The notes under the pieces were generated by a model, which saw only the letters and a program-made list of their open reading frames with translations, was not told where the DNA came from and searched no databases. From positions 1,984,001 through 2,048,000 of the forward strand of contig NZ_AP019777.1 of the NCBI RefSeq assembly GCF_019669905.1: a stretch of 64,000 nucleotides of DNA. The letters are read 5' to 3'. Position numbers and translations under genes: made by a program. Of this stretch, positions 9,182-18,821 are shown piece after piece. Each line of letters opens with the position of its first letter. Position 1 is the first letter of the stretch. This stretch comes from Methylomonas koyamae (GTDB lineage Bacteria; Pseudomonadota; Gammaproteobacteria; Methylococcales; Methylomonadaceae).

Positions 9182-12100
9182 ATGAACGTAAAATTTTTTC
9201 TGCACGGCCTGTTTTTTTTAGCGGCGTTGCTGGCGGCCGATGCCGGCAACGCCGCCCAGCCCGCCACTGCGATCAAGGCCGTGTCGCGGGCGGATATCCA
9301 ACAACGCGTGCAATCGGTCAAGGATAAACAGAATCTGGCCGAAGACGTCAAGAACCGCATCCTGGCCGCCTACCGCGAGAGCGAGGACAACCTGAGCGAG
9401 GCCGAAGCCCAGGACGCCCAAGCCGAGTCCTTCAAACAGGCGCTGAATCTGTATCCGGTGGTGGCCAAACAAATTGCCGGCCAGATTACCGAGGCGGAAA
9501 ACGGCCTGAAAAACCGCAAACCGGAAAAACTGGCCCTGGTCCCGACCGACGAGTTGGAACAGCGCTTGATCATCGAAAAAACCCGGCTCAGCGATCTGGA
9601 TGCCGAAATCAGCCGGATCGAAGCGCAAATCGGCGAGTTGAACGGCCGGCCGCAACTGATTCGGGAAAAAGTCGCCGAAATCAAAAACAAGCAGGCCTCC
9701 AGTTTACAGGAGCAGCAAACTTTGGCTGCACGTGCCGCCGACAACATCTACGAGCGCGAAGCGCGGCAGATCCAAGTGGATACCCGGATTCGGTTGCTGA
9801 ACAGCACGTTGAAAACCTTGGAGCTGGAAAATATCAGCAGCCCGTTGCGGCTGCAGGTCGAAAAAGACCGGATGCATCTGGCCACGCTGCAGCGCGAGTT
9901 GCAAGGTCTGGCGATCGCCGATCTGGATAATTTTTTACTGGACCGGCGCCAGCAGGAAATCGACAAGGAGCAGGCCGAATTGGCGCAGGCGGAGAAGGAT
10001 GCCGAGGGCAAGCATCCGTTCATCCGAGATGCGACCAAAACCAACATGCAGTACAACCACAGCCTGCAGGACATCAATAAGAACATGGAGCAGTACCTGC
10101 TGCAAAAAACCGAGATCGACGCCCGCGGCAAGCAGTTGGAAAAAGACTTTCAAAGCGCCGAGCAAAAAATCAACTTGGCCGGTTTGAGCCCGGCCTTGGG
10201 CAATTTATTGCGCGAACAACGCCGCAACGTGCCGCAGCGCAAACAGTTCGCCCATTTGGCCGACGACATCCAGGAGCAGATCGCGTTGGCCAGTCTGGAA
10301 ATGTTCAAGCTCGACGAAGCCAAGAAAGAGCTGGCCGACGTCAACCAAGTGTTATTGAACCAGATCGGCCGATTGCCGGCCGATACCGACGACGCTGAAA
10401 AATTGCGGATTCGCACCGAATTGCGCATGCTGCTGAACGACCGCAAGGATCTGGTAATGCGCCTGGCCACCAGCTACAACGAATACGGCAGGCTATTGGG
10501 GGATGTCGATTTCAGCCTGCAACAAATGCTGGGCGTAGCCGACAAGTTTAGTGCCTACCTCGACCAACGCCTGCTGTGGGTACCCAGTGCGCGGGTGATC
10601 GACAAATACTATGTGAAAGACATTTTTTCGTCGCTGGTCTGGTTTTTCAGTCCCGACAACTGGTTGCGGGTGGCGGCGAATTTCGGCGAGAGCATCGCCA
10701 ATTTTCCGCTATTGGTCCTGGTCGGCTTGGGCATCGTGGTGTTGCATTGGCGTTTTCGGTTAAACCTGAAACGCAGGCTGACGCATCTGCTCGACAAAAA
10801 TCCGCTAGGCCATAGTTTCGGCGAAATTCTGTCGGGGATGGGCTATTTGATGCTGCTGTCGCTGTACGGCGCTTTATTGATGGCCTGGATCGGCGGCGTA
10901 TTGCTATTGAACGCCCGCGCCGATTTTTTTAGCCATGCTTTCGCCGAGGGTATGGTCGCGACGGCCTTGTCGCTGTTCGTCGTGCAGTTTTTCTTTCGTC
11001 TGTTCAAACCCGACGGCATTGCCGAAACCCTGTTCCATTGGCCGGAGCATGTCACCAACTTGCTGTACGGCCAAATGAAGTGGGCCCGCTTTCTGTTGTT
11101 GCCCAGCGTGTTCATCATGTCGATGACCGGCAGCGACTTGTTTTCCGAACATAGCTATGCCTTGGGCCGTACCGCGCTGATCGTGATGATGCTGACCTTC
11201 AGCTACGTATTTCACCGCTTGGCCCAGCCGCAAACCGGCCTGGGCCGCTATTTCTACCAACAGTCCGCCGGCTGGTTCAGCCGTTTGCGTTACGTCTGGT
11301 ATGCGATTGCGCTGCTGACGCCGTTGGCGATCATCGGTTTCGCCGTGGCCGGTTATTACCAAAGCGCGTTGGAGCTGGAACAAAAGCTGATTGACAGCTT
11401 GCGGTTGGTGTTCTTCGTCTCTCTGTTTCAGGCTCTGGTATTGCGCTGGTTGCGTAATACTCAGCGCCGCTTGGCGCTGAAGAATGCCCGGCAAAAACGC
11501 AAGCAGATCGAACAGGCTGCTGCGGCGGCAGGCACCGAGGGCGGAATTCCGCTGGATGAGGAATTGCTGGACATCTCCAAAATCAACCAGCAAGGCCACA
11601 ATTTTCTGGCCACCGTAACCGGGGTAATGATCGCCGTCGGCGCCTGGCTGATCTGGAGCGATATCCTGCCGGCGTTTTCGGTGTTCGACCAAGTCGTATT
11701 GTGGCAACACGCGCAAGTCGTGGACGGCAAGGAAGCCCTGCAACCGGTGACCTTGATCAATCTGCTGCTGTGTCTGGTCTACATCGGTCTGGCGTTTTTG
11801 TTTGTCGGTAACTTTCCGACCCTGGTCGATTTGGCGACCGCCGGCAAATTCGCCATGACCGCCGGCGGCCGCTACGCCCTGATCCAGTTGGTGCGTTATA
11901 GCTTGGTCTCGGTCGCTTTTTTGGCGGTCGCCAACGAGCTGGGCGGTAGTTGGTCGCAGGTGCAATGGCTGGTGGCGGCGCTCAGCGTGGGTTTGGGTTT
12001 CGGTTTGCAGGAAATCTTCGCCAATATGGTGTCGGGTATCATCTTGCTGTTCGAACGGCCGATTCGGGTTGGCGATACCGTCACGGTCGGCGACGTTACC

Positions 12101-12559
12101 GGCCGGGTCAGTCGGATCCAAATGCGGGCAACGCATATTGTGGACTGGGACCGCAAAGAATTGGTGGTGCCGAACAAAACCTTCATTACCGACCAACTGA
12201 TCAACTGGACCTTGTCCGATACCGTGACCCGGGTAGTGGTGCCGGTCAGCGTATCCTACGGCACCGATATCGAGCTGGTGGAGCAGATTCTGAGCCAAGC
12301 AGTGAAAAATACCGAACAGGTGCTGGCCGATCCGGAGCCAGCGATCAGTTTCGTCGGCTTCGGCGAAAGCGCGTTGGAATTCAAAGTCAACGTATTCGTG
12401 CGCGAGTTGAGCGACCGTACTGTCGCGACCCATAAATTGCATATACAGATTTACGAAGCGCTGCAGGCGCACCATATCGAAATTCCCTATCCGCAACGCG
12501 ACGTGCATATCCGTTCGGTCGCCAAAGGCGTGCTGAACGAGGGTGGCGCCAATTATTAG
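9182..12559 (+). CDS. mscK: MscK/KefA-type mechanosensitive channel
   Basis: This 1125-residue protein has a signal peptide (about residues 1-25). A long helical periplasmic region rich in Glu, Lys and Gln follows to about residue 440, likely coiled coil. A run of membrane helices covers roughly 490-960, and a C-terminal MscS module covers about 920-1110. The pore-lining and beta-domain signatures ALSVGLGFGLQEIFANMVSG, LFERPIRVGDTVTVGDVTG and VPNKTFI are clear. MscK-like channels open under membrane tension and release solutes in hypo-osmotic shock. The length matches MscK and YjeP rather than MscS. No potassium gating residue can be assigned from this reading. Confidence 0.88.
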   Translation: MNVKFFLHGLFFLAALLAADAGNAAQPATAIKAVSRADIQQRVQSVKDKQNLAEDVKNRILAAYRESEDNLSEAEAQDAQAESFKQALNLYPVVAKQIAGQITEAENGLKNRKPEKLALVPTDELEQRLIIEKTRLSDLDAEISRIEAQIGELNGRPQLIREKVAEIKNKQASSLQEQQTLAARAADNIYEREARQIQVDTRIRLLNSTLKTLELENISSPLRLQVEKDRMHLATLQRELQGLAIADLDNFLLDRRQQEIDKEQAELAQAEKDAEGKHPFIRDATKTNMQYNHSLQDINKNMEQYLLQKTEIDARGKQLEKDFQSAEQKINLAGLSPALGNLLREQRRNVPQRKQFAHLADDIQEQIALASLEMFKLDEAKKELADVNQVLLNQIGRLPADTDDAEKLRIRTELRMLLNDRKDLVMRLATSYNEYGRLLGDVDFSLQQMLGVADKFSAYLDQRLLWVPSARVIDKYYVKDIFSSLVWFFSPDNWLRVAANFGESIANFPLLVLVGLGIVVLHWRFRLNLKRRLTHLLDKNPLGHSFGEILSGMGYLMLLSLYGALLMAWIGGVLLLNARADFFSHAFAEGMVATALSLFVVQFFFRLFKPDGIAETLFHWPEHVTNLLYGQMKWARFLLLPSVFIMSMTGSDLFSEHSYALGRTALIVMMLTFSYVFHRLAQPQTGLGRYFYQQSAGWFSRLRYVWYAIALLTPLAIIGFAVAGYYQSALELEQKLIDSLRLVFFVSLFQALVLRWLRNTQRRLALKNARQKRKQIEQAAAAAGTEGGIPLDEELLDISKINQQGHNFLATVTGVMIAVGAWLIWSDILPAFSVFDQVVLWQHAQVVDGKEALQPVTLINLLLCLVYIGLAFLFVGNFPTLVDLATAGKFAMTAGGRYALIQLVRYSLVSVAFLAVANELGGSWSQVQWLVAALSVGLGFGLQEIFANMVSGIILLFERPIRVGDTVTVGDVTGRVSRIQMRATHIVDWDRKELVVPNKTFITDQLINWTLSDTVTRVVVPVSVSYGTDIELVEQILSQAVKNTEQVLADPEPAISFVGFGESALEFKVNVFVRELSDRTVATHKLHIQIYEALQAHHIEIPYPQRDVHIRSVAKGVLNEGGANY

Positions 12560-12625
12560 CCGATTTCAATATAACCGGGTTCTGTAATAAAATGCGGCGC
12601 TTTAAACCGAGCTCCGATTTTTAAC

Positions 12626-13084
12626 ATGCGTTGTCCGTTTTGCGCTGCACAAGACACGCGGGTGATCGATACCCGTCTGGCCGACGACGGCGACCAAGTC
12701 AAGCGCCGGCGGGAATGCGTAGCCTGCAAGGAGCGGTTTACCACGTTCGAAGTGGTCGAGTTGACGCTGCCGCGCATTATCAAACGTAACGGCGCCCGGC
12801 AAAGTTTCGACGAGCAAAAATTGCGGGCCGGCATACAACGGGCGCTGGAGAAGCGGCCGGTACAGGTCGATGCGGTCGAAGCCGCGTTGAGCCGGATCAA
12901 AAAGACGTTGACGGCCAGAGGCGAGCGGGAGATTCCGGCGCGCGAACTGGGCGAGATGGTCATGAACGAACTGAAGGCGCTGGACCACGTCGCTTTCGTG
13001 CGTTTCGCATCCGTTTACCGCAGCTTCCAGGACGTCTCCGATTTCACCGCCGTCATCGAAAATTTGCAGAAACATGACGTCTAG
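12626..13084 (+). CDS. nrdR: Transcriptional repressor NrdR
   Basis: This 152-residue nucleotide-sensing repressor of ribonucleotide reductase genes has an N-terminal zinc ribbon (CPFC at 3-6, CVAC at 31-34) and an ATP-cone domain (from about residue 47, [19 protein letters not shown]). It binds NrdR boxes when loaded with adenine nucleotides. It opens the riboflavin operon and its 3' end overlaps ribD by 11 bases, the common nrdR-ribD pairing in proteobacteria. Confidence 0.97.
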   Translation: MRCPFCAAQDTRVIDTRLADDGDQVKRRRECVACKERFTTFEVVELTLPRIIKRNGARQSFDEQKLRAGIQRALEKRPVQVDAVEAALSRIKKTLTARGEREIPARELGEMVMNELKALDHVAFVRFASVYRSFQDVSDFTAVIENLQKHDV

Positions 13085-14171
13085 CCAAGACGCCGCCTTT
13101 ATGGCGCGGGCCTTGAAACTGGCGCAAAACGGCCTGTACACGACCGATCCCAATCCCCACGTCGGCTGTGTGTTGGTCAAACTTGGCGAAATCATCGCTG
13201 AGGGCTGGACCCAGCGCGCCGGATACGCCCATGCCGAAGTGGACGCATTGAGCCGGGCCGACGATGCCCGCGGCGCCACTGCCTACGTCACGCTGGAGCC
13301 CTGCAGCCACCAGGGTAAGACCGGGCCTTGTACCGAGGCGTTGATCGCGGCCGGCGTCAGCCGGGTGGTCGCCGCAATGCAAGACCCGAATCCGCTGGTG
13401 TCAGGCCGGGGTTTGCAGCAGCTCGCCGCGGCCGGGATCGAAGTCGTCTGCGGCGTGTTGCAAAGCGAGGCGGAAAATTTGAACCGCGGCTTTTTCAAAC
13501 GGATGAGCCAGGGCTTGCCCTGGATTCGCAGCAAGCTAGCCATGAGCCTGGACGGGCGTACGGCGATGGCCAGCGGGGAAAGCCAGTGGATCACCTCGCC
13601 GCAGTCGCGCCAGGACGTTCAACGTTGGCGAGCGGCCAGCAGCGCGGTTTTGACCGGAATCGACACGGTGCTGGCCGACGATCCGTCGTTGAGTGCGAGA
13701 GTCGATTTCGATGTGGTCCAGCCGGTGAAAGTGGTATTGGACAGCCGGTTGCGCATGCCGCCGGCAGCGCGGATGTTGCAGGATGCTGCGGAGGTCTGGA
13801 TTGTGACTTCGAGTAGCGACTCGGTAAAACGGCAGCGTTTGCTCGATGCCGGTTGTAAAGTGTTTCAAGTCGACGCTCAGGGCGGACGCACCGATTTGCC
13901 CCAAGTTTGCAGGTTGCTGGCAGAGCGGCAGATCAACACGGTGTGGGTCGAGGCCGGTGCGACCTTGAACGCGGCTTTGCTGAATAGCGGCCTGGTCGAC
14001 GAATGGTTGATTTATATGGCGCCTTGCATATTGGGCGACAGCGGGCGCGGGCTGTTCCGGCTGCCGCAGTTGCAACGCCTGCAAGACAAGAAGCAACTTT
14101 ATTTGGCGGAAGCGCGGCAAGTGGGCCCGGATTTACGGTTGCAATACCGGCCGCAAGCGATTTCCGATTAG
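13074..14171 (+). CDS. ribD: Riboflavin biosynthesis deaminase/reductase RibD
   Basis: This 365-residue bifunctional enzyme deaminates the pyrimidine ring of the GTP cyclohydrolase II product and then reduces the ribosyl side chain. The N-terminal deaminase has the zinc motifs HAEVDAL (about residue 50) and [11 protein letters not shown] (about 75-85). The C-terminal reductase follows from about residue 145 ([15 protein letters not shown]) with a DSRLRMP segment. It overlaps nrdR by 11 bases and is separated from ribE by a small secreted-protein gene. Confidence 0.95.
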   Translation: MTSSQDAAFMARALKLAQNGLYTTDPNPHVGCVLVKLGEIIAEGWTQRAGYAHAEVDALSRADDARGATAYVTLEPCSHQGKTGPCTEALIAAGVSRVVAAMQDPNPLVSGRGLQQLAAAGIEVVCGVLQSEAENLNRGFFKRMSQGLPWIRSKLAMSLDGRTAMASGESQWITSPQSRQDVQRWRAASSAVLTGIDTVLADDPSLSARVDFDVVQPVKVVLDSRLRMPPAARMLQDAAEVWIVTSSSDSVKRQRLLDAGCKVFQVDAQGGRTDLPQVCRLLAERQINTVWVEAGATLNAALLNSGLVDEWLIYMAPCILGDSGRGLFRLPQLQRLQDKKQLYLAEARQVGPDLRLQYRPQAISD

Positions 14172-14183
14172 GGTTATGCCGTT

Positions 14184-14435
14184 ATGAAGATTGTTACAGT
14201 TTGTCTATTGCTATTGTTGTCGCTACCGGGCCTGGCCGGCGCGGAGGAAGACGATTCGAAACCGGCGAAAACCGTTAAAATCGAAGGCGGAAAATTCGTC
14301 GGCGAGGAACATGAGATCGAAATTTACGATTACCATAGCGGCGTCTACCAGTCGGTAACCGTTTATCGCAAGCCGGAAAAAGCCGATAAAACCCAGCAAC
14401 CCGCCGCGCAACCGGCTGAACAGCCTAAACGCTGA
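14184..14435 (+). CDS. Small secreted protein of unknown function in the riboflavin operon
   Basis: This gene encodes 83 residues with a clear signal peptide (MKIVTVCLLLLLSLPGLAGA, cleavage near residue 20). The mature chain is short, acidic then basic, with a central EIEIYDYHSGVYQSVTVY stretch and a Pro/Gln/Ala-rich tail. I do not recognise a domain. It starts 12 bases after ribD and ends 36 bases before ribE on the same strand, so it is carried in the operon. A structural or envelope role is as likely as any link to flavin. The start is favoured by the perfect signal peptide. Confidence 0.65.
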   Translation: MKIVTVCLLLLLSLPGLAGAEEDDSKPAKTVKIEGGKFVGEEHEIEIYDYHSGVYQSVTVYRKPEKADKTQQPAAQPAEQPKR

Positions 14436-14471
14436 CGCTTCCTGCCAACCCGAATCATCGAGCGAAATACC

Positions 14472-15128
14472 ATGTTTACCGGAATTGTTTTAGCCGTCGG
14501 CCGCATCGCCGCCGTGCAACCCCGAGGCGGAGATTGCCGGTTGAGTATCGACACCGGCAAACTGCCGCTGCAAGACTGCGCGCTCGGCGACAGTATTGCC
14601 GTCAACGGCGTTTGTCTGACCGCGGTCGAATTGGCCGAGCATCGTTTCAGTGCCGACGTGTCGAACGAAACCTTGTCGCGCACCACGTTAAGCCAGGCCA
14701 AGGCCGGCACGCCGGTCAATCTGGAATTGGCGCTGACGCCGTCCAGCCGGTTGGGCGGGCATATCGTCAGCGGCCATGTCGATGGCATCGGCCAGGTTCT
14801 GGAAAAGCGCGCCGACGGCCGCTCGTGGCGCTTCAAATTTAAGGCGCCGGACTCGCTGGCCAAATATATCGCCGAAAAAGGTTCCATCTGCATCGACGGC
14901 ATCAGCCTGACAGTAAACAGCGTCGACGGCGCCACGTTCGCGGTGAATATCGTGCCGCATACTTTGCAGGAAACCACGCTCGGCCACGCCGAAGTCGGCG
15001 ACCAGGTCAATCTGGAAGTCGATTTGCTGGCCCGCTACCTGGAGCGCTTGATGCAGGGCGACGCCGCCGCCCGCGGCCGGGGATCGATCACCGAGGCGCT
15101 ACTTCACGACGCAGGTTTTATCCAATGA
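14472..15128 (+). CDS. ribE: Riboflavin synthase alpha chain
   Basis: This 218-residue protein consists of two tandem lumazine-binding barrels, the first beginning [10 protein letters not shown] and the second near residue 98 ([14 protein letters not shown]). Riboflavin synthase dismutates two 6,7-dimethyl-8-ribityllumazine molecules into riboflavin and the pyrimidine precursor. VNGVCLTAV and IDGISLTVN mark the equivalent sites of the two halves. Its stop overlaps the next start (ATGA), so it is translationally coupled to ribBA. Confidence 0.95.
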   Translation: MFTGIVLAVGRIAAVQPRGGDCRLSIDTGKLPLQDCALGDSIAVNGVCLTAVELAEHRFSADVSNETLSRTTLSQAKAGTPVNLELALTPSSRLGGHIVSGHVDGIGQVLEKRADGRSWRFKFKAPDSLAKYIAEKGSICIDGISLTVNSVDGATFAVNIVPHTLQETTLGHAEVGDQVNLEVDLLARYLERLMQGDAAARGRGSITEALLHDAGFIQ

Positions 15129-16237
15129 ATAGCATAGAAGAAATTATCGGCGATCTGCGCCTGGGTAAGATGGTCATCATCATGGACGACGAAGACCGGG
15201 AAAACGAGGGCGACTTATTGATGGCGGCGGAATTCGTCCGCCCGGAAGACATCAATTTCATGGCCAAGTACGGCCGCGGCCTGATCTGTTTAACCTTGAC
15301 CCGCGAACGTTGCCAGCAATTGCGCTTGCCGTTGATGGTCAACGACAACCGCACGCCTTACACCACCAATTTCACCGTTTCGATCGAAGCGGCCGAGGGC
15401 GTTACCACCGGCATTTCCGCGGCGGACCGGGCGTTGACGGTGCAAGCCGCAGTGGCCAAGCATGCCCAACCCGGCGATTTGGTGCAGCCCGGCCATATTT
15501 TTCCGCTGATGGCGCAGGCCGGCGGCGTGTTGAACCGGGCCGGGCATACCGAAGCCGGTTGCGATCTGGCGCGATTGGCAGGCGTGGAACCGGCGGCGGT
15601 AATTGTCGAAATTCTGAACGACGACGGCTCTATGGCCCGCCGTCCCGACCTGGAGGCGTTTGCCGAACGCCACAACCTGAAAATCGGCACAATTGCCGAT
15701 TTGATCCATTACCGGATCAAACACGAAAATACGCTGGAACGCATCAGCGAGTGCGTTTACCCGACCGAGTTCGGCGATTTCCGGTTATACGCCTACCAGG
15801 ATTGCAACGACGACAACGTCCACTTGGCCTTGGTCATGGGCGACGTGGCCGGCGACGAACCGGTCTTGGTGCGGGTACATGCGCGTAACCTGATCGACGA
15901 TTTGCTGTTTTCCAAGCGCAGCGATTGCAGCCTGCCGGTGCGCGAGGCGCTGAAAAACATCGCCGAGGCCGGCCGCGGCGTCTTGGTGCTGATCCGGCAA
16001 AAAGAAAACAACAAAGATTTGGTCGAATTGATCCACAGCTATCAAATGCAGGACCACGGCGTCAAACACGGCCGCGATCTCAGCGCCGACGCCGATTGGC
16101 GTACCACCGGCGCCGGCTCGCGGATTTTGTCCGATCTGGGCGTGCGCCGGCTCAAGGTGATGGGCGCGCAGAAAAAATATATAGGCTTGTCCGGTTTCGA
16201 TTTGGAAGTGGTCGAACATATCGATGCCGGCAACTAA
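15125..16237 (+). CDS. ribBA: 3,4-dihydroxy-2-butanone 4-phosphate synthase with degenerate GTP cyclohydrolase II domain
   Basis: The 370-residue protein has a normal RibB half (residues 1-200, with [12 protein letters not shown] near 20 and [15 protein letters not shown] near 138). A second half is shaped like GTP cyclohydrolase II. That second half keeps the outline ([41 protein letters not shown]), but the zinc-binding Cys cluster of active RibA is missing: only one Cys (SDC) remains and QEGRGIG is replaced by QKENNKD. This fits the RibBX type, in which the RibA half is catalytically dead. RibB activity is therefore likely, and the cyclohydrolase should be encoded elsewhere. Confidence 0.92.
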   Translation: MNSIEEIIGDLRLGKMVIIMDDEDRENEGDLLMAAEFVRPEDINFMAKYGRGLICLTLTRERCQQLRLPLMVNDNRTPYTTNFTVSIEAAEGVTTGISAADRALTVQAAVAKHAQPGDLVQPGHIFPLMAQAGGVLNRAGHTEAGCDLARLAGVEPAAVIVEILNDDGSMARRPDLEAFAERHNLKIGTIADLIHYRIKHENTLERISECVYPTEFGDFRLYAYQDCNDDNVHLALVMGDVAGDEPVLVRVHARNLIDDLLFSKRSDCSLPVREALKNIAEAGRGVLVLIRQKENNKDLVELIHSYQMQDHGVKHGRDLSADADWRTTGAGSRILSDLGVRRLKVMGAQKKYIGLSGFDLEVVEHIDAGN

Positions 16238-16276
16238 ATCCAGGTAATTTCAATTTCTCATCCATTAGGTAAATAC

Positions 16277-16765
16277 ATGGCAACAGTGACTACCGTCGAA
16301 GGTAATTTTTCCGCGCAAGGCGGCAAGTTTTGCATCGTCTCTTCGCGCTTCAACAGCTTTATCGTCGAACAATTGGAAGGCGGTGCGATCGATGCGTTGG
16401 TGCGCCACGGCGCCGACCGCAACGATATTACGCTGGTCAAGGCGCCCGGCGCCTTCGAACTGCCGATGGTGGTGCAACGCATTGCCGCCGGCAAAAAATA
16501 CGATGCGATTATCGCTTTGGGCGCGGTAATCCGCGGCGGCACGCCGCATTTCGAATACGTGGCCGGCGAATGCGTCAAAGGCATCGCCCAGGTTGCATTG
16601 CAATACGATATCCCGGTCGCATTCGGCGTGTTGACGGTGGATAGCATCGAGCAGGCGATCGAACGCGCCGGCACCAAAGCCGGCAACAAAGGCGCCGAAG
16701 CCGCCCTGTCCGCGATCGAAATGGTCAGCCTGTTCCAGGCCTTGAACGGCAACCAGGGCAGTTAA
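16277..16765 (+). CDS. ribH: 6,7-Dimethyl-8-ribityllumazine synthase
   Basis: This 162-residue enzyme condenses the RibD pathway pyrimidine with the RibB product to lumazine, the substrate of RibE. Motifs are [18 protein letters not shown], the substrate segment GAFELPMV (about residue 58), [16 protein letters not shown] and a [14 protein letters not shown] tail. It lies 39 bases after ribBA, and its stop shares one base with the nusB start (TAATG). Ring-shaped capsids or pentamers are known for the family; the form here is unknown. Confidence 0.96.
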   Translation: MATVTTVEGNFSAQGGKFCIVSSRFNSFIVEQLEGGAIDALVRHGADRNDITLVKAPGAFELPMVVQRIAAGKKYDAIIALGAVIRGGTPHFEYVAGECVKGIAQVALQYDIPVAFGVLTVDSIEQAIERAGTKAGNKGAEAALSAIEMVSLFQALNGNQGS

Positions 16766-17211
16766 TGAGCCAGGCAAAAACCAACGCCAGAAAATGTGCG
16801 GTGCAGGCCTTGTACCAATGGCAGATGTCGGGCGACAGTCTGACCCGGATCGAGACCTATTTTCTGGAAGAAGAGCATTTGAAAGGCGCCCAGAAAACCT
16901 ATTTCAGCGAACTGTTCCACGGCGTGCCGAAACAACTGGACGTGATCGACGCCGCGTTGGCCGAATTCGTCGACCGGCCGGTGGAGAAAATCGATCCGGT
17001 AGAACGGGCCATCCTGCGCATCGGCGCTTACGAATTGATCAACCGCCTGGAGACGCCGTACAAGGTCATCATCAACGAGGGCGTCAATCTGGCCAAGGAT
17101 TTCGGCGCCGACGGCAGCCACAAATACGTCAACGGTATTTTGGATAAGGTGGCGCAGAAGCAACGCGCGCAGGAAATCGCCGCCAAACAGCGCCACAAAT
17201 CCGGCGACTGA
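16765..17211 (+). CDS. nusB: Transcription antitermination factor NusB
   Basis: This 148-residue all-helical RNA-binding protein helps RNA polymerase through rRNA operons with NusE (S10). It begins ARKCAVQALYQWQMSG, has VDRPVEKIDPVERAILRIGAYEL in the middle and ends with KYVNGILDKVA. It overlaps ribH by one base and thiL by one base (TGATG), continuing the usual ribH-nusB-thiL-pgpA order. Confidence 0.96.
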   Translation: MSQAKTNARKCAVQALYQWQMSGDSLTRIETYFLEEEHLKGAQKTYFSELFHGVPKQLDVIDAALAEFVDRPVEKIDPVERAILRIGAYELINRLETPYKVIINEGVNLAKDFGADGSHKYVNGILDKVAQKQRAQEIAAKQRHKSGD

Positions 17212-18146
17212 TGGCGCTCGGCGAATTCGACCTGATCCGGCGCTTCTTCGCCGGAACTGCGTTGCAACACCCGTTCAACCAACTCGGCATCGGCGACGAC
17301 TGCGCTTTGCTGAATCTGCCGGACAGCTACCAAATCGCCGTAACCGCCGACACCATGGTCGAGAACGTGCATTTTTTTGCCGATGTCGATCCGAATGCCT
17401 TGGGGCATAAGGTATTGGCCGTCAACCTCAGCGATTTGGCGGCGATGGGTGCGGAGCCGTTTGCGGTGACGTTGGCATTGACCTTGCCAAAAGTCGACGA
17501 AGCCTGGTTGCAAGGCTTTGCCGATGGTTTTCTGGCACTGGCCGGGCAATACCGCGTGGATCTGGTCGGCGGCGATACTACCGCCGGACCGCTAACCTTG
17601 ACGGTACAGGCGATGGGCGCAGTGCCGCGCGGCCAAGCTTTGCTAAGGTCCGGGGCTAGGCCCGGCGATTTGATTTTCGTCAGCGGTCCGCTCGGTAATG
17701 CCGGCTTGGGCTTGAAAATCAGGCAGGGTTTGCCGGGCGCCGACGGCGGTTTGGCCTTACAAAGTTTCGACCGGCCGCTGCCGCGAATCGAAATAGGCCT
17801 GGCCCTGCGCGGCGTTGCCAGCGCCTGTATCGATATTTCCGACGGTTTGGCGGCCGACCTGGGCCATATTCTGCAACAGAGCGGCGTCGGCGCTGTGATC
17901 GATTGGGACAATCTGCCGTTGTCGGCGCCGGTGCGCGAGTACATTGCAACCAGCTCGGACTGGACCCTGCCGTTGAGCGCCGGCGACGACTACGAACTGT
18001 GTTTCACCGTGCCGATGGCCGCGGCGGCAAAGGTGCCGTCCGGTTGCCACTGCGTCGGCGCCGTCGAGGCCGAGTCCGGTTTGCGCATTCGCCGGGCAGG
18101 GCGTATCGAGCAACTCCAGGCCAGAGGGTATCAGCATTTTGCTTAG
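17211..18146 (+). CDS. thiL: Thiamine-monophosphate kinase
   Basis: This 311-residue PurM/AIR-synthase-fold kinase phosphorylates thiamine monophosphate to thiamine pyrophosphate. Family motifs are GIGDDCALL near residue 24, TADTMVENVHF, the VNLSDLAAMGAEP loop, VGGDTT and CIDISDGLAADLGHI. The C-terminal GDDYELCFT is present. It overlaps nusB by one base and the pgpA start by eight bases. Confidence 0.95.
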   Translation: MALGEFDLIRRFFAGTALQHPFNQLGIGDDCALLNLPDSYQIAVTADTMVENVHFFADVDPNALGHKVLAVNLSDLAAMGAEPFAVTLALTLPKVDEAWLQGFADGFLALAGQYRVDLVGGDTTAGPLTLTVQAMGAVPRGQALLRSGARPGDLIFVSGPLGNAGLGLKIRQGLPGADGGLALQSFDRPLPRIEIGLALRGVASACIDISDGLAADLGHILQQSGVGAVIDWDNLPLSAPVREYIATSSDWTLPLSAGDDYELCFTVPMAAAAKVPSGCHCVGAVEAESGLRIRRAGRIEQLQARGYQHFA

Positions 18147-18627
18147 AGAATATTACGGTAACAACCGGTTAAGTGCCCGGCAAATCCTTTGCGACCCGGT
18201 ATTGTTTTTGGCCTTCGGGTTCGGTTCCGGCTTGTCGCGGTTCATGCCCGGCACGTTCGGTACCGCTGCCGCGATTCCGCTGTATCTGTTATTGGCTCAA
18301 ACCGGCAGCGTCGTCTACGCCGTGGTGACCATGGTCGCCATCGTGGCCGGTGTGGCAATTTGCGGCCGCGCCGCGCACAAGCTTGGCGTGCACGATTTCG
18401 GCGGTATCGTCTGGGACGAGATTGCCGGCTTCCTGGTGACCATGCTCGGCGTTTCCCTGTCTTGGCAGAGCCTGCTGGCCGGATTCGCGCTATTCCGGCT
18501 ATTCGATATTCTGAAGCCTTGGCCGATCAAATGGCTGGACCGCCAAGTCGACGGTGGCTTGGGCATCATGCTCGACGATGTCGCCGCCGGCGGCGTTGCC
18601 TGCCTGATCCTGCATTACTGGTTTTGA
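18139..18627 (+). CDS. pgpA: Phosphatidylglycerophosphatase A
   Basis: This 162-residue inner membrane enzyme dephosphorylates phosphatidylglycerophosphate to phosphatidylglycerol. Typical segments are FGSGLSRFMPGTFGTAAAIPL near the N-terminus, HDFGGIVWDEIAGFLVTM in the middle (acidic metal site) and RLFDILKPWPIKWLDRQVDGGLGIMLDDV. The best start is TTG at 18139, inside thiL, because no downstream Met precedes the conserved region. A TTG start plus overlap suggests coupling to thiL. Confidence 0.93.
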   Translation: MLREYYGNNRLSARQILCDPVLFLAFGFGSGLSRFMPGTFGTAAAIPLYLLLAQTGSVVYAVVTMVAIVAGVAICGRAAHKLGVHDFGGIVWDEIAGFLVTMLGVSLSWQSLLAGFALFRLFDILKPWPIKWLDRQVDGGLGIMLDDVAAGGVACLILHYWF

Positions 18628-18821
18628 AGCGGTTGGCTTACTTCGCTGGCCTTACGCCGGCTTCGCTACTGCCCTTGCGGGCGGTTGACCCCTAATCGTT
18701 GCCGAGACTAGAATCCGAACGCGGCTGGCTTCTCGGAGTCAAGCCGGCTTTGCTGGCGGCAAACGAACATTGCATTGGTTTGCCGAATCCAAATTACAAC
18801 AACAATAACGAGGTAAAAGAT

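Noticed and set aside
10904..12508. A 534-codon minus-strand frame inside the MscK-type gene
   Set aside because: His/Gln/Asp/Arg-rich composition typical of the antisense of a GC-rich gene; the plus-strand MscS domain is clear.
12980..16280. An FMN riboswitch ahead of riboflavin genes
   Set aside because: I looked before ribD, ribE, ribBA and ribH for the conserved FMN element blocks and found none. The gaps are short (12-39 bases), too small for the element.
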